DNA of 64,000 nt from Thermococcus sp. 4557 (GCF_000221185.1 NC_015865.1:62001-126000), one strand, 5' to 3'; positions 51,254 to 61,750 are shown, counted from the stretch's first letter. Translations and numbers: made by a program. The notes: generated from the letters alone by a model not told the origin.

Positions 51254-52924
51254 ATGAATAGAGTGAGGATAAAATTCCTTGCCGTGGCGTTTGCACTGCT
51301 GCTGATTCTGGGAACTTTTGGGCTAGCCGTGCCTAGGATTAACATCAGTGCCCAGGAGATTGGGGCGGGCTCAAACTATCTAGTGAGTCCTGTTAACGAT
51401 GGAAGGTACACTATATGGACATCTGGGAATACGGTCACTAATGTAGAGCTTATATTGGGCGGCAGTCTTTCAGAGGGTACGATGGTTTATGTTGATCTTA
51501 GGGACTCCTCAGGGAATATGGTCTCAAACGGGTCCCTCACTGTAGGGCCAGGTGGCATTCCTGGTGGGGTTGCATTTAATGTGAGTGTATCCTCGACGGA
51601 TATCTCAGGTGTAGACCCAACAAAAACCGAGGTCATAATTTTGTCCTCCGAATACAATCTGGACTCTTCTGGGCCGATCTTTGTAAGTATTCAAAAACTT
51701 GGACTTGGGACCTACGATGGTAGTTACTCTAATCCCATAACAATTCATGGGAGCGCTGTGTATCTTAATCATTATCCAGTTAGGATTTTGCTGGTTGCAT
51801 CGTCCCCTTCTTTTCCCTGGGACTCTCTTTACTTTACAAACTCAACCGGCCATTGTCTGTATTACTGGAAAGAATTTCAGGGCACTTTTGTTAACTCTGA
51901 CGGCAACACCTACTCTTGGGCGGTATTCTGGGTTAATGTAACTACCATCGCACCTGACTCTGATGAGACTATATTCGTCAATTACCTCGGGACAGGAAAT
52001 TCCTGTTCGAGCTATCTGGATCCCAACAAGGTTTTTCTCTTTTATGATGACTTCAACAATTTGGCCAATTGGGAAATCAGAGGGTCCCCAGCAGTATCCA
52101 ATGGCAGGCTTGTTCTTGATGGCGGGGACTGGGTGTGGACAAAACAAAGCTTCCCAACCCCATACGCGGTTGAAATGCTTGTGAATCTTGGGTGGGATGA
52201 TGGAACATCATATAATAAAAGAGGCATAAATACATATTCTCTGGGTCCATTTATCGTGCCCTATGTAGACTCTGGTGGAGATGGATGGGGTGAGGGTATC
52301 GGAACGCGATACTTGTTTGGCGTCATACCGTTATCTCAGGAAGATGGAGCGGTCAATTTTAATGTTTATTCATCGTTGTCCTCTTTATCTTGGAGCTACC
52401 AGCAAAGTACTCCGCAGTACGTGATGGGCATTTGGGAGATATTAAACGCCACTGTTTACGCAAACACTCTTGACTTTTCTCAGACTGTGTTCGTCACATA
52501 CCAGTCAGGTAATGGATGGGTTCTCTCTTCAAGCCCTTCTACGGGAATCCCAATGGGAGTTCAGGATACAAGCTCGTACCCTGTTTCGATAACCTCTGAG
52601 GGACGCGTTGGAATTGGTCAATGGAGTGGTGGTCCGACAGAGGTAGAGTTTCTCTTCGTCAGAAAGTACGTAAATCCCGAACCTACTTACGATATAGGAA
52701 GGTGGTACTATCACCTTACATTTATTCCAGAGCCTGCGGCAGCGTCGGCAACTGGGACTGCCGTGGCTTCTACGACCGCTCCGGCAATAGCCCCCGTGGG
52801 GAAAGCTGGTCAGGCAGTACTGTCTGGTTATGGACTCGGCTCTAAGAGACAGACTGTCCCCCAGTTCCAAAACATGAATAACATTACAGGATCCGGGAAT
52901 TCTGAGGTTTATGCAAAGAATTAG
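51254..52924 (+). CDS. Secreted DUF2341-like surface protein, lower GC
   Basis: A 556-residue exported protein. The signal peptide (KFLAVAFALLLILGTFGLA) is followed by a large beta-rich part. Residues 170-330 resemble DUF2341/concanavalin-like domains (FLFYDDFNNLANWEIRG). The C-terminus is Ala/Thr-rich and then polar, with no membrane anchor seen. Base composition and codon use are clearly less GC-rich than in the neighbours, which suggests horizontal transfer. AAGGGA precedes the ATG and TTTAAAT lies 27 bp upstream of it, so the leader is very short. The absence of a normal anchor suggests secretion, attachment through a partner, or a lost end. Confidence 0.75.
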   Translation: MNRVRIKFLAVAFALLLILGTFGLAVPRINISAQEIGAGSNYLVSPVNDGRYTIWTSGNTVTNVELILGGSLSEGTMVYVDLRDSSGNMVSNGSLTVGPGGIPGGVAFNVSVSSTDISGVDPTKTEVIILSSEYNLDSSGPIFVSIQKLGLGTYDGSYSNPITIHGSAVYLNHYPVRILLVASSPSFPWDSLYFTNSTGHCLYYWKEFQGTFVNSDGNTYSWAVFWVNVTTIAPDSDETIFVNYLGTGNSCSSYLDPNKVFLFYDDFNNLANWEIRGSPAVSNGRLVLDGGDWVWTKQSFPTPYAVEMLVNLGWDDGTSYNKRGINTYSLGPFIVPYVDSGGDGWGEGIGTRYLFGVIPLSQEDGAVNFNVYSSLSSLSWSYQQSTPQYVMGIWEILNATVYANTLDFSQTVFVTYQSGNGWVLSSSPSTGIPMGVQDTSSYPVSITSEGRVGIGQWSGGPTEVEFLFVRKYVNPEPTYDIGRWYYHLTFIPEPAAASATGTAVASTTAPAIAPVGKAGQAVLSGYGLGSKRQTVPQFQNMNNITGSGNSEVYAKN

Positions 52925-52946
52925 AGAACTTGCAAGAATTACAAAT

Positions 52947-53882
52947 CTAGCCCTCAGCGAGGTGGCTCATAGCCCGATACCACTCCACAGTTTTCTTCAG
53001 CCCGTCCTCCAGGCTCCACTCCGGCTCGAAGCCAAGGCTCCTGATCTCGCTTATATCCGCTAGGCTGTGCCTTATGTCTCCCGGTCTGGGCCTGTCGAAG
53101 AGTATTGAGCTGTTGGCACCTGTTATCTCGATTATCTTCATCGCCAGCTCCAGGATGGTCGTCTGCTTTCCGGTTGCAACGTTGAAAACCTTTCCGTTGC
53201 TCCTCCGGCTCTCGGCGGCGAGTATGTTCGCCCTAACGACGTCTTTGACGTATATGAAGTCCCTCGTCTGCTTGCCGTCCCCGTAGATGACGAGCGGCTC
53301 GTTCTTCAGGGCGCGGTTGATGAAGATGCTTATAACTCCCGCGTACTGGTTGGCGCTCTGCCTCGGACCAAAGACGTTGAAGTAGCGCAGCGCGACGGTT
53401 GGAACCCCGTAGAGCTCGTTGAAGACCCGCAGGTACTCCTCAGCGGTCGCCTTAGTCACGCCGTACGGTGAGAGCGGCCGCGGCCTCTCAACCTCCCTCA
53501 GGGGCAGGTTCGGGTTGTCCCCGTAAACCGCCGCGGAGGACGCGAAAATCAGCTTCCCGTGCCCATTCAGGAGGGCCTTTAAAATGTTCAGGGTGCCGAT
53601 GACGTTGACCTCCTCTGTGAAAACCGGGTCTCTGACGCTCTCGACGACGCTCACCTGCGCCGCCTCGTGGAAGACGTAGTCCGCGTGGCTTATAAGTTCC
53701 GCAACGGCGCTGTAATCCCGGATGTCTGCCTTCACGAGCTTCGCGCCCGGGGGCACGTTCTCCTCCTTCCCGGTGTAGAGGTTGTCTATTATCACAACAT
53801 CGTTGTCCTTGACAAGCTCCCAGGCGATGTGGGAGCCGATGAAACCGGCCCCTCCAGTGACGACTACCAGCTTGTTCCTCAT
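52947..53882 (-). CDS. UDP-glucose 4-epimerase-like NAD-dependent epimerase
   Basis: A 311-residue extended short-chain dehydrogenase. GGAGFIGSHIAWELV gives the NAD-binding loop; SSAAVYGDN contains the Ser of the catalytic set and PYGVTKATAEEY the YxxxK; ALRYFNVFGPRQ is typical of the GalE/epimerase group. It would interconvert UDP-sugars for glycan or surface-layer sugar synthesis. ATG 53882 is used; a GTG four codons upstream is possible. It converges with the surface-protein gene, which may or may not be linked. Confidence 0.88.
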   Translation of the reverse strand: MRNKLVVVTGGAGFIGSHIAWELVKDNDVVIIDNLYTGKEENVPPGAKLVKADIRDYSAVAELISHADYVFHEAAQVSVVESVRDPVFTEEVNVIGTLNILKALLNGHGKLIFASSAAVYGDNPNLPLREVERPRPLSPYGVTKATAEEYLRVFNELYGVPTVALRYFNVFGPRQSANQYAGVISIFINRALKNEPLVIYGDGKQTRDFIYVKDVVRANILAAESRRSNGKVFNVATGKQTTILELAMKIIEITGANSSILFDRPRPGDIRHSLADISEIRSLGFEPEWSLEDGLKKTVEWYRAMSHLAEG

Positions 53883-53966
53883 AGCTACCCCCACAGGTAG
53901 TGTTTGCCACGGGTTTTAACCTTTTGTGGGGCCCGGGTGGAGTGTTTTGACACTCTTTTGTTAAAT

Positions 53967-53982
53967 TCGAAACCGTTATAAG
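53967..53982 (+). promoter_or_regulatory. Promoter of purA
   Basis: TCGAAACC followed by GTTATAAG is a strong BRE/TATA pair. Predicted start is near 54003, about 12 nt before the ATG. Confidence 0.6.
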
Positions 53983-54014
53983 CCCCCTATTGACTTAAAC
54001 CTGGGTAAGGAGCC

Positions 54015-55034
54015 ATGCCGAGCTACATCGTTGTTGGCGGTCAATGGGGAGACGAGGGCAAGGGCTCAGTTATCGCTTACCTTGCCCTGAAGGACGAGCC
54101 TGAGGTCATAGCGCGCGGCGGCGTTGGAACGAACGCGGGCCACAGCGTTTTTATCAACGGCAAGAAGTACGCGGTCAGGCAGCTTCCAACGGCGTTCATC
54201 CAGAGAAAGGCCCGGCTTCTCGTGGGTGCGGGCGTTCTGGTTGATCCTGGAGTGTTCTTCCACGAGCTTGAGCACCTCAGGGACTTCAACGTCGGCGAGA
54301 GGGTGGGCATCGACTACCGCTGTTCCATAATCGAGGACGAGCACAAGAAGCTCGACAGGAGCAACAGCCACCTCCACGACAAGATAGGGACCACCGGAAG
54401 CGGCTGCGGGCCAGCTAATGCCGACCGGGTCATGAGAAGGGCGAGGCTTACAAAGGAAGTCCCCGAGCTTGAGCCCTACCTGACGGATGTCGCCGCGGAA
54501 GTGAACGACGCCCTGGATGATGGGAAGCTGGTTCTCGTCGAGGGAACGCAGGGCTTTGGACTGAGCCTCTACTACGGAACCTACCCCTACGTCACCTCGA
54601 AGGACACGACCGCTTCGGCCATAGCGAGCGACGTGGGAATAGGCCCGACGAGGGTTGATGACGTCATAGTCGTGTTCAAGAGCTTCCCGACGAGGGTTGG
54701 GGAGGGGCCGTTCCCGACCGAGATGAGCCAGGAGGAGGCAGAGAAGATGGGCCTCGTCGAGTACGGGACGGTGACCGGAAGGAGAAGGAGGGTCGGCTGG
54801 TTCGACTTCGAGTTCGCCCGCTACTCCGCGAGGCTCAACGGGGCAACGATGCTTGCCCTCACAATGCTCGACAAGTACGATAAGAACGCCTTCGGCGTCA
54901 CGGACTACGAGAAACTGCCGAGAAGGGCCAGGGAGTTCGTTGAGGAAATCGAGGAGCGCGTCGGCGTCCCTGTCGGACTCATAAAGACCGGACCCGAGCT
55001 GGAGCACATAATAGACAGAAGGGAAAACATCTAG
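54015..55034 (+). CDS. purA: Adenylosuccinate synthetase
   Basis: PurA (339 residues) joins IMP and aspartate using GTP to make adenylosuccinate. Key motifs: [10 protein letters not shown] at residues 8-17 (catalytic Asp and P-loop), GTNAGHSVF, and later [20 protein letters not shown] and [13 protein letters not shown]. It is about 90 residues shorter than bacterial PurA (about 430), as is usual in Thermococcales. The gene acts upstream of PurB at 33183. The last 4 bp overlap the convergent metalloprotease gene. Confidence 0.95.
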   Translation: MPSYIVVGGQWGDEGKGSVIAYLALKDEPEVIARGGVGTNAGHSVFINGKKYAVRQLPTAFIQRKARLLVGAGVLVDPGVFFHELEHLRDFNVGERVGIDYRCSIIEDEHKKLDRSNSHLHDKIGTTGSGCGPANADRVMRRARLTKEVPELEPYLTDVAAEVNDALDDGKLVLVEGTQGFGLSLYYGTYPYVTSKDTTASAIASDVGIGPTRVDDVIVVFKSFPTRVGEGPFPTEMSQEEAEKMGLVEYGTVTGRRRRVGWFDFEFARYSARLNGATMLALTMLDKYDKNAFGVTDYEKLPRRAREFVEEIEERVGVPVGLIKTGPELEHIIDRRENI

Positions 55035-55831
55035 CCCTCGAGGAACTCCAGAATCATGCCCCTGACCCTTTCTTTCTTCAGTTTTGCTATCTCTTCAAAG
55101 GAGAGCGTCTCTTCAAGCCATCTGATGAACCTGTAGCCAAGATAGTAGCCGGTAAACTTCATTCCAAAGAGCTCGTACCACGAGCCAAAGAACGGGTTCA
55201 GGGGTTCGTTTTCCCGGACCCTTCTTGAGAACTCCTCCTTAATGCGCCGCTCGTTTCTCGTGCACCATTCGAACCATCCATCGTATTCGAGGTGCCACGG
55301 CCTCCCGGTTACAATGTCCTCCACCCTCTGGGCGAATCCCTCAGTATACAGCCCCATAATGGAATCTTCTTCGAGCTTTTCCAGGTTCTCGTTCCTCATG
55401 AGCCAGTGCACAAGATGTCCGAATTCGTGTGCAATCAATCCAGAGATTCCATCGTACCATCCAAGCTCGGCTATTGCTTCCAGGCCAAAAAGAAGTGAGG
55501 GCTTTCCTTTGAATTCCGTCACCCATCCGGCCCCGTTCTCAAGGCCGACGTATATGACGATGTTGTACTCGTCCGGGGTGATTCTGAACAGCCTCTCGAC
55601 GTCGGCGGTGAGTTTTGGCAGCGCTCTCATGAGGCTTTCGTATGCTTTGGGGAACTCCTCCGGCTTTCTCTTGTCCAGCAGGCTCAGATAATCTCTCCAG
55701 CTCGCCCCGTATCTCGCGTAATCCTCCTTAATTTTTTCAAAAAGCTCAGGGTAGTTACTGATGTATGTTACCCAGCTTTCAGGACTCCCATCCCAGCGCT
55801 CCATAAAATCCTGAAATGTATCAAAGATCAT
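55031..55831 (-). CDS. Putative zinc metalloprotease (HExxH), 266 aa
   Basis: A 266-residue soluble protein. [13 protein letters not shown] (near 150) is a typical zincin HExxH site, and [15 protein letters not shown] further on supplies a possible third ligand Glu, as in the gluzincins. No signal peptide is seen, so it would act in the cytoplasm. The family is known only as uncharacterised archaeal and bacterial proteins. It lies 6 bp after the alpha/beta hydrolase gene on the same strand and probably shares its transcript. Confidence 0.75.
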   Translation of the reverse strand: MIFDTFQDFMERWDGSPESWVTYISNYPELFEKIKEDYARYGASWRDYLSLLDKRKPEEFPKAYESLMRALPKLTADVERLFRITPDEYNIVIYVGLENGAGWVTEFKGKPSLLFGLEAIAELGWYDGISGLIAHEFGHLVHWLMRNENLEKLEEDSIMGLYTEGFAQRVEDIVTGRPWHLEYDGWFEWCTRNERRIKEEFSRRVRENEPLNPFFGSWYELFGMKFTGYYLGYRFIRWLEETLSFEEIAKLKKERVRGMILEFLEG

Positions 55832-55837
55832 AGGAAT

Positions 55838-56614
55838 TCACCCTGTGTGCCCGGTCATCCACTCAACCACTGTCCTGTGGAGTTCATCCGCCCATTCGGG
55901 ATCTTCGAATATCTCGTGGTAGGCCCCTTCGAATTCCCTGATTGCCTTGTCCTTAACTGTCAGCTCCTCCAGAAGCCTCCTCGCCCCCTCGGGAGGTGTT
56001 ATCACGTCCGCCGTGCCGACGACCAGCAGCACGGGAACCTTTATCCTTCCAGCATCCCTGTGGGCCAGTTCCATGTTCTCGAAGATGCTCCTGCCGAGCC
56101 TTGCGGAAATCCTGTCGTGGACGAGGGGGTCTTCGACGTAGCGCTTCACCGCCTCGGGGTTCCTGGAAAGCAGCTCCGGCTTCAGCCCGTTGGAAAGAAC
56201 AATCCCCGGGGCGATTTTCCCGAGGAACTTCGCGAGGGCCACCATAAACTTGGGCGTTTCGGGGCTTTTGGCGAGTGCCGGTGAGGACGCCACCACGCCA
56301 CGTATCCTTTCGGGCCTCGTCTCGGCGTACCTGATCACGGTCAGTCCGCCGAGGCTGTGGCCGAAGAGGAATGGCTTTTCGCCAATTTCATCTATGATGC
56401 CGTCTATTATCTCCATCGCCTCTTCAACGCTCGTATGTCCCCTCTTGCCGGGGCTCTTCCCGTGACCGGGCCAGTCGAAGGTGTAGACCCCAAAGCCGGC
56501 ATCGTTGAGCTCTCTGATTAGTCTCCCGTACCTCCCGCTGTGCTCACCAAGGCCGTGGACGAGAACGACCCAGCCGAGTTTTGGTTCACCGAAGCTGACT
56601 TTATAAATGTCCAT
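55838..56614 (-). CDS. Alpha/beta hydrolase (monoacylglycerol lipase-like)
   Basis: A 258-residue alpha/beta hydrolase. The nucleophile serine lies in GHSLGG, the acid in VVGTADVITP and the histidine in AYHEIFED; VLVHGLGEHSGRY carries the oxyanion loop. This matches the monoacylglycerol lipase/lysophospholipase group. ATG 56614 is preceded by GGCGGTGG; an in-frame GTG lies three codons earlier. It forms a unit with the metalloprotease gene. The 160 bp to the carboxylase gene contain no gene. Confidence 0.88.
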   Translation of the reverse strand: MDIYKVSFGEPKLGWVVLVHGLGEHSGRYGRLIRELNDAGFGVYTFDWPGHGKSPGKRGHTSVEEAMEIIDGIIDEIGEKPFLFGHSLGGLTVIRYAETRPERIRGVVASSPALAKSPETPKFMVALAKFLGKIAPGIVLSNGLKPELLSRNPEAVKRYVEDPLVHDRISARLGRSIFENMELAHRDAGRIKVPVLLVVGTADVITPPEGARRLLEELTVKDKAIREFEGAYHEIFEDPEWADELHRTVVEWMTGHTG

Positions 56615-56782
56615 AACGTCCACCGCCCTTGAAAATGGATGGAAGAGGATTTAACGTTTTCCCCGAAGCTGACCTCCTCTCTGCCCAAAGTGCAAAGCTT
56701 TCAAAAGAAAAATGTAAAAAAGTTCATGATAAGTGGGCTTCCCCTGAGCCTTTTATTGGCGAGGTGAAAGAGAGGGGGCCGT

Positions 56783-58582
56783 TTACTCGAGTTCTATTAG
56801 TGTTTGTCCGGTGTCGACGGTGTCGCCTTCTTTGATGAGGATTTTCTTGACTACTCCGTCTTTTGGTGCGGGGATTTCGTTCTCCATTTTCATTGCTTCG
56901 AGCACGAGGAGTCCTTGACCCGTCTTAACCTGCTCACCCTTCTTCACGAGTATCCTGAGGATCTTGCCCGGCATTGGGGCCGTCACAACACCCTCCCCAG
57001 CCAGGGCTGGAGTAGATGCTGGAGCGGCAGAAGCAACCGGAGCCGGAGCAGGAGCAGCAACGGGCGCAGGTGCGGGAGCAACAGCCGCCGTTTTTGGAGT
57101 GCCGGTGGGAGCTGAAGCTCCTGCTATCTGAGGCAGGTACCTGAGGGCACTCAGGTCGACGCCCTCGATTCCAACCTCGAACTCGACGCCGTTAACGTAG
57201 ATCTTGAACCTCTGGGCGCTCGCAGGTATCTCTGGCCCCTTCTTTCCGGCCTTTCTCCTCTCGAAGAACTCCCTGGCTATCTGCGGGAAGAGGCAGTATG
57301 TGAGGACGTCTTCTTCTTTCTCAAGGTAGCCAAGGCCCTCCAGCTCCTTTCGGCAGGTTTCGAGGGCAGGTTCGAGCAGTTCCCCGTGCCTCACGGTTAT
57401 CGGTTCCTCGTTGCCGAGGACGCGCTTCCTCAGCTCCGGGTTCACCTCCGCTGGCGGTCTGCCGTAGAGGCCCCTGATGTAGTTCTTAACCTCCTCGGTT
57501 ATCCTCTCGTACCTTCCAAAGAGGACGTTGAGAACCGCCTGCGTCCCGACTATCTGACTGGTCGGCGTCACCAGCGGCGGCCATCCAAGGTCTTCCCTGA
57601 CGCGCGGAATCTCCTCCAGAACCTCCTGGAGCCGGTCGAGGGCTTTCATCTCCTTCAACTGGCTTATGAGGTTGGAGTACATCCCGCCTGGAACCTGGTA
57701 CTTCAGAACGTATGGGTTCACCATGAGGGCCTCCTTGTGCAGCATCCCCGAGTACTTCTCGTCGAGGAGCCGCTTGAGGTAGCGTGAGACCTCGTGGATG
57801 AGCTCCCTGTCGAGGTGGCTCCCAACGGCCTCCGGTAAGGCGTGCCATATTGTTTGTATTCCCGGCTGGGCCGTTCCGAAGGCGAGCGGACTTATGGCAG
57901 TGTCTATGTAGTCCGCCCCGGCCTCGACGGCCTTGAGGTAGGTCGCGACCGCCATTCCCGTTGTGGAGTGCGTGTGAACGTTGACTGGGACGCCGTAGCG
58001 CTCCTTTATCTCGCTCACCAGCTCGTAGGCCTTCCGCGGCGTCAGCAGGGCCGCCATGTCCTTGATGGTTATCACATCAACATCGAGCGCTAGGAGCTCT
58101 TCGACCTTTCCCAGGTAGTACTCGAGCGTGAACACTTTGCCTGTTGTGTAGGCTATCGCACCCTGAACCTCGGCACCGATTTCCTTCGCCTTCCGTATCG
58201 CCACCTCCATGTTCCTGACGTCGTTTAGGGCATCGAATATTCTGAAAATGTCTATCCCGTTCCTGTGGGCCAGTTCAACGAACCTTTCAACCACGTCGTC
58301 GGGGTAGTGGCGGTAGCCGACGACGTTCTGCCCGCGGAGGAGCATCTGAAGCTTCGTCTTCCTTACCTGCTCTCTGAGGAGCCTCAGCCTCTCCCACGGA
58401 TCCTCGCGGAGGTAGCGGATGCAGACGTCGAAGGTGGCCCCTCCCCAGACCTCCATGGAGTAGAAGCCTATTTTATCCATCTTCTCCGCTACCGCGAGCA
58501 TGTCCTCGGTCGTGAGCCGTGTGGCTATAAGGGACTGGTGAGCGTCCCTAAACGTTGTGTCTATTATCTCAACCCTGCTCAT
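56783..58582 (-). CDS. Pyruvate carboxylase B / oxaloacetate decarboxylase alpha-type subunit with biotin domain
   Basis: A 599-residue carboxyltransferase subunit. The TIM barrel begins EIIDTTFRDAHQSLIATR and has the metal-site HTHSTTG and TIKDMAALLTPRKAY. A Pro/Ala linker (near 495-525) leads to a biotinyl-lipoyl domain with the biotin lysine in LVLEAMKMENEIPAP (near residue 564). Two reactions fit: pyruvate carboxylation with a separate A subunit, or Na+-coupled decarboxylation. A carboxylase A subunit was not found in the window. The biotin ligase gene at 59644 is its likely modifier. Confidence 0.88.
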   Translation of the reverse strand: MSRVEIIDTTFRDAHQSLIATRLTTEDMLAVAEKMDKIGFYSMEVWGGATFDVCIRYLREDPWERLRLLREQVRKTKLQMLLRGQNVVGYRHYPDDVVERFVELAHRNGIDIFRIFDALNDVRNMEVAIRKAKEIGAEVQGAIAYTTGKVFTLEYYLGKVEELLALDVDVITIKDMAALLTPRKAYELVSEIKERYGVPVNVHTHSTTGMAVATYLKAVEAGADYIDTAISPLAFGTAQPGIQTIWHALPEAVGSHLDRELIHEVSRYLKRLLDEKYSGMLHKEALMVNPYVLKYQVPGGMYSNLISQLKEMKALDRLQEVLEEIPRVREDLGWPPLVTPTSQIVGTQAVLNVLFGRYERITEEVKNYIRGLYGRPPAEVNPELRKRVLGNEEPITVRHGELLEPALETCRKELEGLGYLEKEEDVLTYCLFPQIAREFFERRKAGKKGPEIPASAQRFKIYVNGVEFEVGIEGVDLSALRYLPQIAGASAPTGTPKTAAVAPAPAPVAAPAPAPVASAAPASTPALAGEGVVTAPMPGKILRILVKKGEQVKTGQGLLVLEAMKMENEIPAPKDGVVKKILIKEGDTVDTGQTLIELE

Positions 58583-58703
58583 GCCCTCACCTCCATCCTG
58601 GGCTACAGTCGGCCATTTAAAAGTCTAACGACGTTCGGGGGAGAGAAATTCGACAGAAGACGAAACAGTGCCGCGAAAGAAAAAGTTGAAAACTGCTGAA
58701 GGC

Positions 58704-59549
58704 TCAGAGGAGCCCCTCGGCTTTCGCCGCCTCCTCCGGGTCCTCGTTGCGGTGGACGACGCGGAGGAGTGCCTTTATAAACGGCTCGGGGTCTTCGCGC
58801 TGGAAGATGTTCCTTCCAACGACCGCCCCGGCTCCGCCGGCCTCTATGACGTCCCAGACGAGCTTGAGGAAGTCCACGGGGTCCTCGGTCTTTGCCCCGC
58901 CGCTGAGGAGAACGGGAACTCCGGCTGCCGCATCGACAACCTTGGCGAAGGTCTCCCTCGAGCCGGTCCAGTAGGTCTTTATCATGTCCGCGCCGCTCTC
59001 AACGGCCGCCCTGGCACCGTACATGACGACGCGGTAGTCTTCCTTCTTCCCGTACTTCTCGTTTATGTACGGTCCGCGCGGGTAGGCGAACTGGACGACC
59101 GGAAAGCCGAGGTCGTGGGCGTAGCTCGCTATCTCCGCGAACTGGCGCATCATAACGTCTTCCTGCGGGCTGCCCCAGTAGACGGTCGCGGCTATTGCAT
59201 CGGCGCCGAGCTTCACCGCGTCCTCAACGTAGCCGAGCTGGCTCTGGAGGAGCTGGTCGTCCTTCGGGCGGAGGTTGGTCTTGCTGGTGAGCTTGATCAT
59301 CAGACCCCTGTCGGGCTTCACGTCGTTGCCGGCAATCCTCGCGAGGCCAGGGAGCATCATAACGCCGTCGATTCCGGCCCTCATGACTTTCTTTATGATG
59401 ATCCTCGGGTTGACGTGCTCCCAGTGCTCCTCGAAGTCCGTCGGCCCGTGCTCGAAGCCGTGATCCATGGCGAAGATGAGGGCCCTTCCGTCCCTCCTGA
59501 AGAAGCGCTTCATCCTCCTCTTTATGCCCACGTTCTGGTATGCATCCAT
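58704..59549 (-). CDS. Fructose-bisphosphate aldolase class I (archaeal DhnA type)
   Basis: A 281-residue archaeal class IA aldolase that makes fructose-1,6-bisphosphate from triose phosphates in gluconeogenesis and splits it in glycolysis. Motifs: [18 protein letters not shown] near the N-terminus, IKTYWTGS with the Schiff-base lysine, and [13 protein letters not shown] in the phosphate-binding loop. The longer in-frame ORF extends into the birA region and is not real; ATG 59549 follows GGTGAT. It is divergent from birA. Confidence 0.93.
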   Translation of the reverse strand: MDAYQNVGIKRRMKRFFRRDGRALIFAMDHGFEHGPTDFEEHWEHVNPRIIIKKVMRAGIDGVMMLPGLARIAGNDVKPDRGLMIKLTSKTNLRPKDDQLLQSQLGYVEDAVKLGADAIAATVYWGSPQEDVMMRQFAEIASYAHDLGFPVVQFAYPRGPYINEKYGKKEDYRVVMYGARAAVESGADMIKTYWTGSRETFAKVVDAAAGVPVLLSGGAKTEDPVDFLKLVWDVIEAGGAGAVVGRNIFQREDPEPFIKALLRVVHRNEDPEEAAKAEGLL

Positions 59550-59643
59550 ACTAATCACCGGGAGTGATATATTCATTTGGGGATTTAAGGTTTTTGGGCG
59601 AAGGTTGTTTAAGGTGTTCCAGGAAATCACCCCGGTGGTGGAA

Positions 59644-60354
59644 ATGGAGCGCATCATCGGAAGAAAGATCATAACCCTGGACGAGGTTGACTCCACCAAC
59701 GAGTACGCGAAGCGAATAGCCCGAAATGTCCCGGAGGGAACTGTTGTCGTGGCGAAGAAACAGACCGCGGGAAGGGGCAGGAAGGGCCGCTCCTGGGCGT
59801 CCCCGGAGGGCGGGCTCTGGATGAGCGTTGTCCTCAAGCCCCCCAGGGTCGATCCAAGGCTCGTCTTCGTCGGGGCGCTGGCGGTCGTCGATACGCTCGC
59901 GGACTTTGGGATAGAGTCAGGGATAAAGTGGCCCAACGACGTGTGGGCGGGAGGCAGAAAGATATCGGGAATACTTACCGAGGGGAAGGCCGGCGAGTAC
60001 AGCATACTGGGAATAGGCCTCAACGTGAACAACGCCATCCCCGAGGAGCTCAGGGAAAACGCTGTGTCGATGGTGCAGTTTACGGGCAGGGAGCTGCCGC
60101 TCGACGCTGTTCTCGAGAGGCTCCTGTTCCATCTGGGGGGATGGTATAGGGTTTTCCTCGAGAGGCCGGACCTGCTGATGGCGAAGGTTCGCGAGAGGGC
60201 GTTCATACTGGGGAAGGTTGTCACCGTAACCGAAGGTGATGAGAAAATCTCTGGCATAGCACTGGACATACTGGATGATGGCTCATTACTCATGAGCATT
60301 GACGGACAGTTAAGGAGAATCCTGTATGGGGACGTTTCGCTAAGGTTCTTCTAA
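59644..60354 (+). CDS. birA: Biotin--protein ligase
   Basis: A 236-residue BirA without the N-terminal DNA-binding domain, so it is a pure ligase. The conserved [11 protein letters not shown] binds biotinyl-AMP and [17 protein letters not shown] is the active-site strand; the C-terminal SH3-like domain follows. GGTGGTGGA precedes the ATG. Its likely substrate in this window is the carboxylase subunit at 56783, separated by one gene (FBA). It is divergent from the aldolase gene. Confidence 0.92.
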   Translation: MERIIGRKIITLDEVDSTNEYAKRIARNVPEGTVVVAKKQTAGRGRKGRSWASPEGGLWMSVVLKPPRVDPRLVFVGALAVVDTLADFGIESGIKWPNDVWAGGRKISGILTEGKAGEYSILGIGLNVNNAIPEELRENAVSMVQFTGRELPLDAVLERLLFHLGGWYRVFLERPDLLMAKVRERAFILGKVVTVTEGDEKISGIALDILDDGSLLMSIDGQLRRILYGDVSLRFF

Positions 60355-60382
60355 GTTCTTTGCCATTTTGTCAATATTTAGC

Positions 60383-60400
60383 GGATAAAATTAATATATC
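60383..60400 (+). promoter_or_regulatory. Promoter of the aspartate symporter gene
   Basis: GGATAAAA followed by TTAATATATC is a good BRE/TATA. Predicted start is near 60422, giving a leader of about 36 nt before the GTG. Confidence 0.5.
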
Positions 60401-60457
60401 ATCTCGAACTGATTGATTTTGCTGGCAATCAGTCAGCCCAATAAAGGGGGTGGAACA

Positions 60458-61750
60458 GTGGGAAAGGGACTTCTGAGGAGGTATCTGGACTACCCGGTTC
60501 TCTGGAAGATACTCTGGGGCCTCATTCTGGGTGCAGTGTTCGGCCTGGTGGCGGCTCACTTCGGCTGGCAGGACGCCGTTGAGACATACGTAAAGCCCTT
60601 CGGCGACCTCTTCGTCAGGCTCCTGAAGATGCTCGTCATGCCAATAATCCTCGCGTCCCTTGTGGTGGGTGCATCGAGCATCAGCCCCGCCAGGCTGGGC
60701 CGTGTTGGCGTCAAGATCGTCGTTTACTACCTGTTTACCTCGGCGTTTGCGGTGTTCTTCGGCCTGCTCATGGGCAACCTCTTCCATGTGGGGAGGGGAG
60801 TTGACCTCGGAACCGGCACAGGTAAGGCCATCGAGGCCCAGCCGCCGTCCCTGATTGACACCCTCCTGAACATAGTGCCGACGAACCCATTTGAGTCGCT
60901 CTCCAGCGGTGCGGTCCTTCAGACGATATTCTTTGCGATAGTCCTCGGAATAGCCCTCACGTACCTCATCAACAGGGAGGACGAGAGGCTTAGGGCCGCC
61001 GGAACGACGCTTCTCAGGGCCTTTGACGGTCTCGCCGAGGCGATGTATCTCATAGTCGGGGGTGTCATGCAGTACGCACCGATAGGTGTCTTCGCGCTCA
61101 TAGCCTACGTCATGGCGATTCAGGGCACGAAGGTCATCGGCCCGCTGACAACGGTCGTTCTGGCCGTTTATGTTGGTCTGATTCTCCAGATACTGCTTGT
61201 TTATGCCGTCCTGCTCAAGATCTTTGGCATCGACCCGGTGAAGTTCCTCAAAAGGGCAAAGGACGCCATGCTGACTGCCTTCGTCACGAGGAGCTCCAGC
61301 GGAACGCTGCCGGTTACGATGCGCGTTGCGGAGGAGGGAATGGGCATCGACAGGGGAATATTCTCCTTCACGCTGCCCCTCGGCGCGACGATAAACATGG
61401 ACGGAACCGCGCTCTACCAGGGAGTTACGGTCCTGTTCGTCGCATACGCCATCGGTCAGCCACTCTCCCTGAGCCAGCAGCTCATCGTCGTTCTGACCGC
61501 CGTTCTGGCCTCGATAGGAACGGCAGGAGTTCCGGGTGCGGGGGCGATAATGCTCGCCATGGTTCTCCAGAGCGTCGGTCTCGACCTCACCGCCGGAAGT
61601 CCGGTTGCCCTGGCCTACGCCATGATACTCGGAATCGACGCCATCCTCGATATGGGCAGGACGATGGTGAACGTCACCGGCGATCTCGCGGGAACGACGA
61701 TCGTGGCCAAGACCGAGGGAGAGCTGGACGAGTCGAAGTGGGCGGAGTGA
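60458..61750 (+). CDS. Na+-coupled aspartate symporter (GltPh/GltTk family)
   Basis: A 430-residue transporter very close in sequence pattern to GltPh of Pyrococcus and GltTk of Thermococcus, trimeric elevator-type Na+/aspartate symporters. Signatures: [10 protein letters not shown] (HP1), [14 protein letters not shown] (Na+ and substrate), [12 protein letters not shown] (HP2) and [14 protein letters not shown] (substrate binding). A GTG start at 60458, behind GGGGGTGG, gives the usual N-terminus ([17 protein letters not shown]). It stands alone. Confidence 0.93.
   Translation: MGKGLLRRYLDYPVLWKILWGLILGAVFGLVAAHFGWQDAVETYVKPFGDLFVRLLKMLVMPIILASLVVGASSISPARLGRVGVKIVVYYLFTSAFAVFFGLLMGNLFHVGRGVDLGTGTGKAIEAQPPSLIDTLLNIVPTNPFESLSSGAVLQTIFFAIVLGIALTYLINREDERLRAAGTTLLRAFDGLAEAMYLIVGGVMQYAPIGVFALIAYVMAIQGTKVIGPLTTVVLAVYVGLILQILLVYAVLLKIFGIDPVKFLKRAKDAMLTAFVTRSSSGTLPVTMRVAEEGMGIDRGIFSFTLPLGATINMDGTALYQGVTVLFVAYAIGQPLSLSQQLIVVLTAVLASIGTAGVPGAGAIMLAMVLQSVGLDLTAGSPVALAYAMILGIDAILDMGRTMVNVTGDLAGTTIVAKTEGELDESKWAE

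Noticed and set aside
58704-60299. A 531-codon frame spanning the aldolase and the strand opposite birA
   Set aside because: Only the last 281 codons resemble aldolase; the earlier part is antisense to birA. The real start is ATG 59549.
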